Below, piece by piece: positions 15,652 to 17,260 of a DNA stretch of 17,260 bases (positions are counted from its first letter, which is position 1; each line of letters opens with the position of its first letter). Source of the DNA: JBFMDN01 sp040753915 (GTDB lineage: Bacteria; Desulfobacterota; Desulfomonilia; Desulfomonilales; Desulfomonilaceae); the NCBI GenBank assembly GCA_040753915.1, contig JBFMDN010000091.1, positions 1-17,260 of the forward strand, in the 5' to 3' direction. The translations under genes were made by a program, and so were the position numbers. Under the pieces are notes generated by a model. That model did no database searches. It had not been told where the DNA came from and was given only the letters and a program-made list of their open reading frames with translations.

Positions 15652-16481
15652 AAACGAGAATAACGATTCTGGTGGACAACAATGTGAAGCCCCATCTGGG
15701 CCTTATGGCTGAGCACGGCTTTTCGGCACTAGTAGAGCGGGATGGGGAAACCATTCTCTTCGACACCGGCAAAGGGGATGCGCTTCCGCACAATGCGGAA
15801 GTCCTGGGCGTGGACCTGAGGAGGGTGGACTGTGTCATATTAAGCCACGGTCATTACGACCATACCGGTGGGCTTCCCCATGTGGTTCGATACAATCCCC
15901 ACGTGGAGGTCGTTGCCCATCCGCGCGCCCTGTCATCACACCTAGTCGTGCGACCGGAAGAATCTGGGCCCAAAGAGATTGGGATCCCCTTCCGCCCAGA
16001 TGATCTTCTCAGTCAAGGTGTGAGGCTCTCAACGGCGAGAGAATTTCGGCAAGTGCTGCCAGGAGTATGGTTTACTGGGGAAGTGCCAAGAAAGCTGAGA
16101 GCCGGTACAGACGACAGGCTTTGCATCCGGAATGAAAGGGGACTCATTGCCGACCCCCTTGAAGACGACGCATCTGTGGTCCTGGAGAGTGAGTCCGGAC
16201 CGATTCTGCTCCTGGGGTGCGCTCATGCGGGAGTCAGGAACATTCTTGATCATGTACGACAGGAACTGTCGCCCTCTAGGATTCATGCTCTCATCGGAGG
16301 AACTCATCTGGGATTTTCGGAGAGCGCGGAAATCCCCAAGTTTATAGACGCTGTGGAACACTGGGGCGTGCAGTGCGTCGCGCCTGGCCATTGCACCGGT
16401 TCTGGTCCGAGAGCAGTTCTTCAGGCTCGCCTCGGCCACAGGTTTCGAGAAGCGTTTGCCGGAACGGTATTCGAATTCTAA
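15648..16481 (+). CDS. Metallo-beta-lactamase-fold hydrolase (COG1237 type)
   Basis: A 277-residue metallo-beta-lactamase-fold protein. The metal ligands are all visible: HGHYDH (67-72) in CVILSHGHYDHTGGLPH, His193 in LLGCAHAGVRNIL, and His220/His248 in IGGTHLGF and APGHCTG. The N-terminus TRITILVDNNVKP and the GCAHAG/GGTHLG/PGHCTG set are typical of COG1237. Members are often annotated as dihydropterin-related (methanopterin-type) synthases or simply as metal-dependent hydrolases; the real substrate is unproven. A TTG at 15639 is in frame, but ATG 15648 makes an ATGA overlap with the DUF364 stop, the hallmark of coupled translation. Pairing with a putative metal-binding protein suggests a shared role in metal or cofactor handling (inference). 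Confidence 0.88.
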   Translation: MKTRITILVDNNVKPHLGLMAEHGFSALVERDGETILFDTGKGDALPHNAEVLGVDLRRVDCVILSHGHYDHTGGLPHVVRYNPHVEVVAHPRALSSHLVVRPEESGPKEIGIPFRPDDLLSQGVRLSTAREFRQVLPGVWFTGEVPRKLRAGTDDRLCIRNERGLIADPLEDDASVVLESESGPILLLGCAHAGVRNILDHVRQELSPSRIHALIGGTHLGFSESAEIPKFIDAVEHWGVQCVAPGHCTGSGPRAVLQARLGHRFREAFAGTVFEF

Positions 16482-16534
16482 TTTTCGAGCCGTCGCGCTT
16501 GACGTGTCAGTGACAGAAATTGTGGAGAACAGAA

Positions 16535-16933
16535 ATGGGATCAGTGTCAGATAGTCTAATGGGTCGGGTGTTGGTGGTCGTCAGCGACAGGGCCGAGGCG
16601 GAAGGGCTTGTCCAAGGGCTTGATCGGCGGGGCATGAATCCTATTGTCATGACCCACCCCAACGAAGCACTGGAGTCGTGCAAGGACTCTCCACCGGACC
16701 TTGTGATCGTCGATGACTCGCTTCCTTCAATGAGTGGGGCGCGATTCCTTGCTGAGTTGCTCCGGGTCTCGTGGGCTGTTTCCAGTATTCTTGTCAGCGA
16801 CGAGGATGAAGAGGCCGTCCACGAGAAGACCGAAGGCCTGGGGATTCTCGGAAGCATTAAGGATTACGGCGATGAAGACGGACTTTCCAGACTCCTGGAG
16901 AAATATCGATCAATCCGTCAGGCCACAGTGTGA
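16535..16933 (+). CDS. Single-domain response-regulator receiver, atypical
   Basis: A 132-residue protein consisting of a CheY-like receiver domain only. Secondary-structure landmarks fit: RVLVVVSDRAEAEGLVQGL (strand 1/helix 1), PDLVIVDDSLPSMSGARFL with the phospho-acceptor aspartate as the first Asp of VDDSLP, SSILVSDEDEE with Ser in place of the switch Thr, and ILGSIKDYGDEDGL with the conserved Lys but no following Pro. The usual acidic pair after strand 1 is Ser-Asp rather than Asp-Asp. Phosphorylation is possible but weakened metal binding is likely. There is no output domain and no histidine kinase in the window. ATG 16535 has GGAG seven bases upstream; an upstream TTG (16520) and a downstream ATG (16559) are alternatives. 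It follows the MBL gene by 53 bp and may belong to the same transcript. Confidence 0.72.
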   Translation: MGSVSDSLMGRVLVVVSDRAEAEGLVQGLDRRGMNPIVMTHPNEALESCKDSPPDLVIVDDSLPSMSGARFLAELLRVSWAVSSILVSDEDEEAVHEKTEGLGILGSIKDYGDEDGLSRLLEKYRSIRQATV

Positions 16934-17260
16934 GTGATGTCTTCTCATACGTGTGCACCTGGTTCGCTCGGTCGAGAGACTGGAGGAGGAAAAACTCCCG
17001 AAGAAGACAGGAACTGAAACGTAGGGACTGAGAAATTCGGATGAGCGCATCCCCGCCAGTGAATGTGCTTTCGCACTAAGGGGCTACGGAGGTGGAGGTG
17101 TTTTCTTGGACTCGGCAGCGGAGAAACGTGTGAGCTGTTGCAAGCGGATGGTTGACGGGAAGGGTGGGTTGGTATAATATACGTGCTAGCCTTAACTTGT
17201 TCCTCCAAGAGCCATAACTCGGGACCGCGGGTGTGACACAAGAGTAAGAGCTAAGAACAG
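16934..17260. other. Non-coding end region
   Basis: No gene is supported here. A 98-codon minus-strand frame is low-similarity filler. The stretch is purine-rich, contains a short GTGC-TTTC-GCAC hairpin near 17068-17079, and ends with the promoter at 17152-17178. I looked for rRNA, tRNA, RNase P and tmRNA signatures and saw none. Confidence 0.35.
17152..17178 (+). promoter_or_regulatory. Sigma70-type promoter with extended -10, pointing right
   Basis: -35 element TTGACG (17152-17157), 15-base spacer, perfect -10 TATAAT (17173-17178) preceded by TGG, which forms an extended -10 (TGnTATAAT). The short spacer is tolerable with an extended -10. Transcription would start near 17185 and run out of the window; the target gene is not visible. 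Confidence 0.5.

Noticed and set aside
16505..16515. TGTCAgTGACA palindrome before the receiver gene
   Set aside because: An operator-like 5-1-5 repeat, but short and single, with no regulator or promoter that it clearly overlaps.
17020..17060. CTGAGAAAT-like segment resembling part of a TPP riboswitch
   Set aside because: The matching second conserved block of the TPP aptamer is absent downstream.

Overview
The window looks like a chromosomal stretch of a Gram-negative, probably anaerobic bacterium, most likely of the Desulfobacterota (Syntrophobacter/Desulfomonile-like). This is inferred from the gene set: a CoA-transferase fused to an acetyltransferase domain, an ApgM-type enzyme inside a threonine operon, a DUF364 protein, and REP-like palindromes of a kind common in such genomes. 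No rRNA, tRNA, phage or CRISPR is visible, so the assignment is tentative.

Layout. (1) 1-424: leader region with a well-paired three-way-junction hairpin followed by T runs. (2) 425-2302 (+): acetyl-CoA hydrolase/CoA-transferase with a C-terminal GNAT domain. (3) 2303-2713: non-coding, with a composite palindromic repeat element of about 220 bp bounded by inverted repeats. (4) 2714-3553 (-): a small two-helix membrane protein and a stand-alone Smr-domain protein. (5) 3694-6324 (+): a MurF-alanine racemase fusion that joins two steps of peptidoglycan precursor supply. (6) 6408-13918 (-): six co-oriented genes. From upstream to downstream they are a DUF1015 protein, a TrmN6-type tRNA methyltransferase, an AlaC-like aminotransferase, homoserine dehydrogenase, threonine synthase and an ApgM-family enzyme. 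The last three form a compact threonine unit in which the ApgM-family protein is the natural candidate for the otherwise absent homoserine kinase. (7) 14181-14402 (-): a tiny secreted protein with a twin CX3C motif. (8) 14857-16933 (+): a DUF4213/DUF364 putative metal-binding protein translationally coupled (ATGA) to a metallo-beta-lactamase-fold hydrolase, followed by a single-domain, atypical response-regulator receiver. (9) 16934-17260: non-coding, ending in a good extended -10 promoter that points out of the window.

How the genes work together. The clearest unit is threonine biosynthesis: aspartate semialdehyde to homoserine (Hom), to phosphohomoserine (presumed ApgM-like kinase), to threonine (ThrC), with an aminotransferase just upstream. 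The MurF-Alr fusion makes D-alanine and attaches D-Ala-D-Ala to the UDP-MurNAc-tripeptide. The rest is mostly conserved but poorly understood genes. I do not see a clear-cut new defence or mobile system. The best candidates for something undescribed are the twin-CX3C secreted peptide, the DUF364/MBL/receiver cluster, the non-classical homoserine kinase candidate and the two structured non-coding elements.
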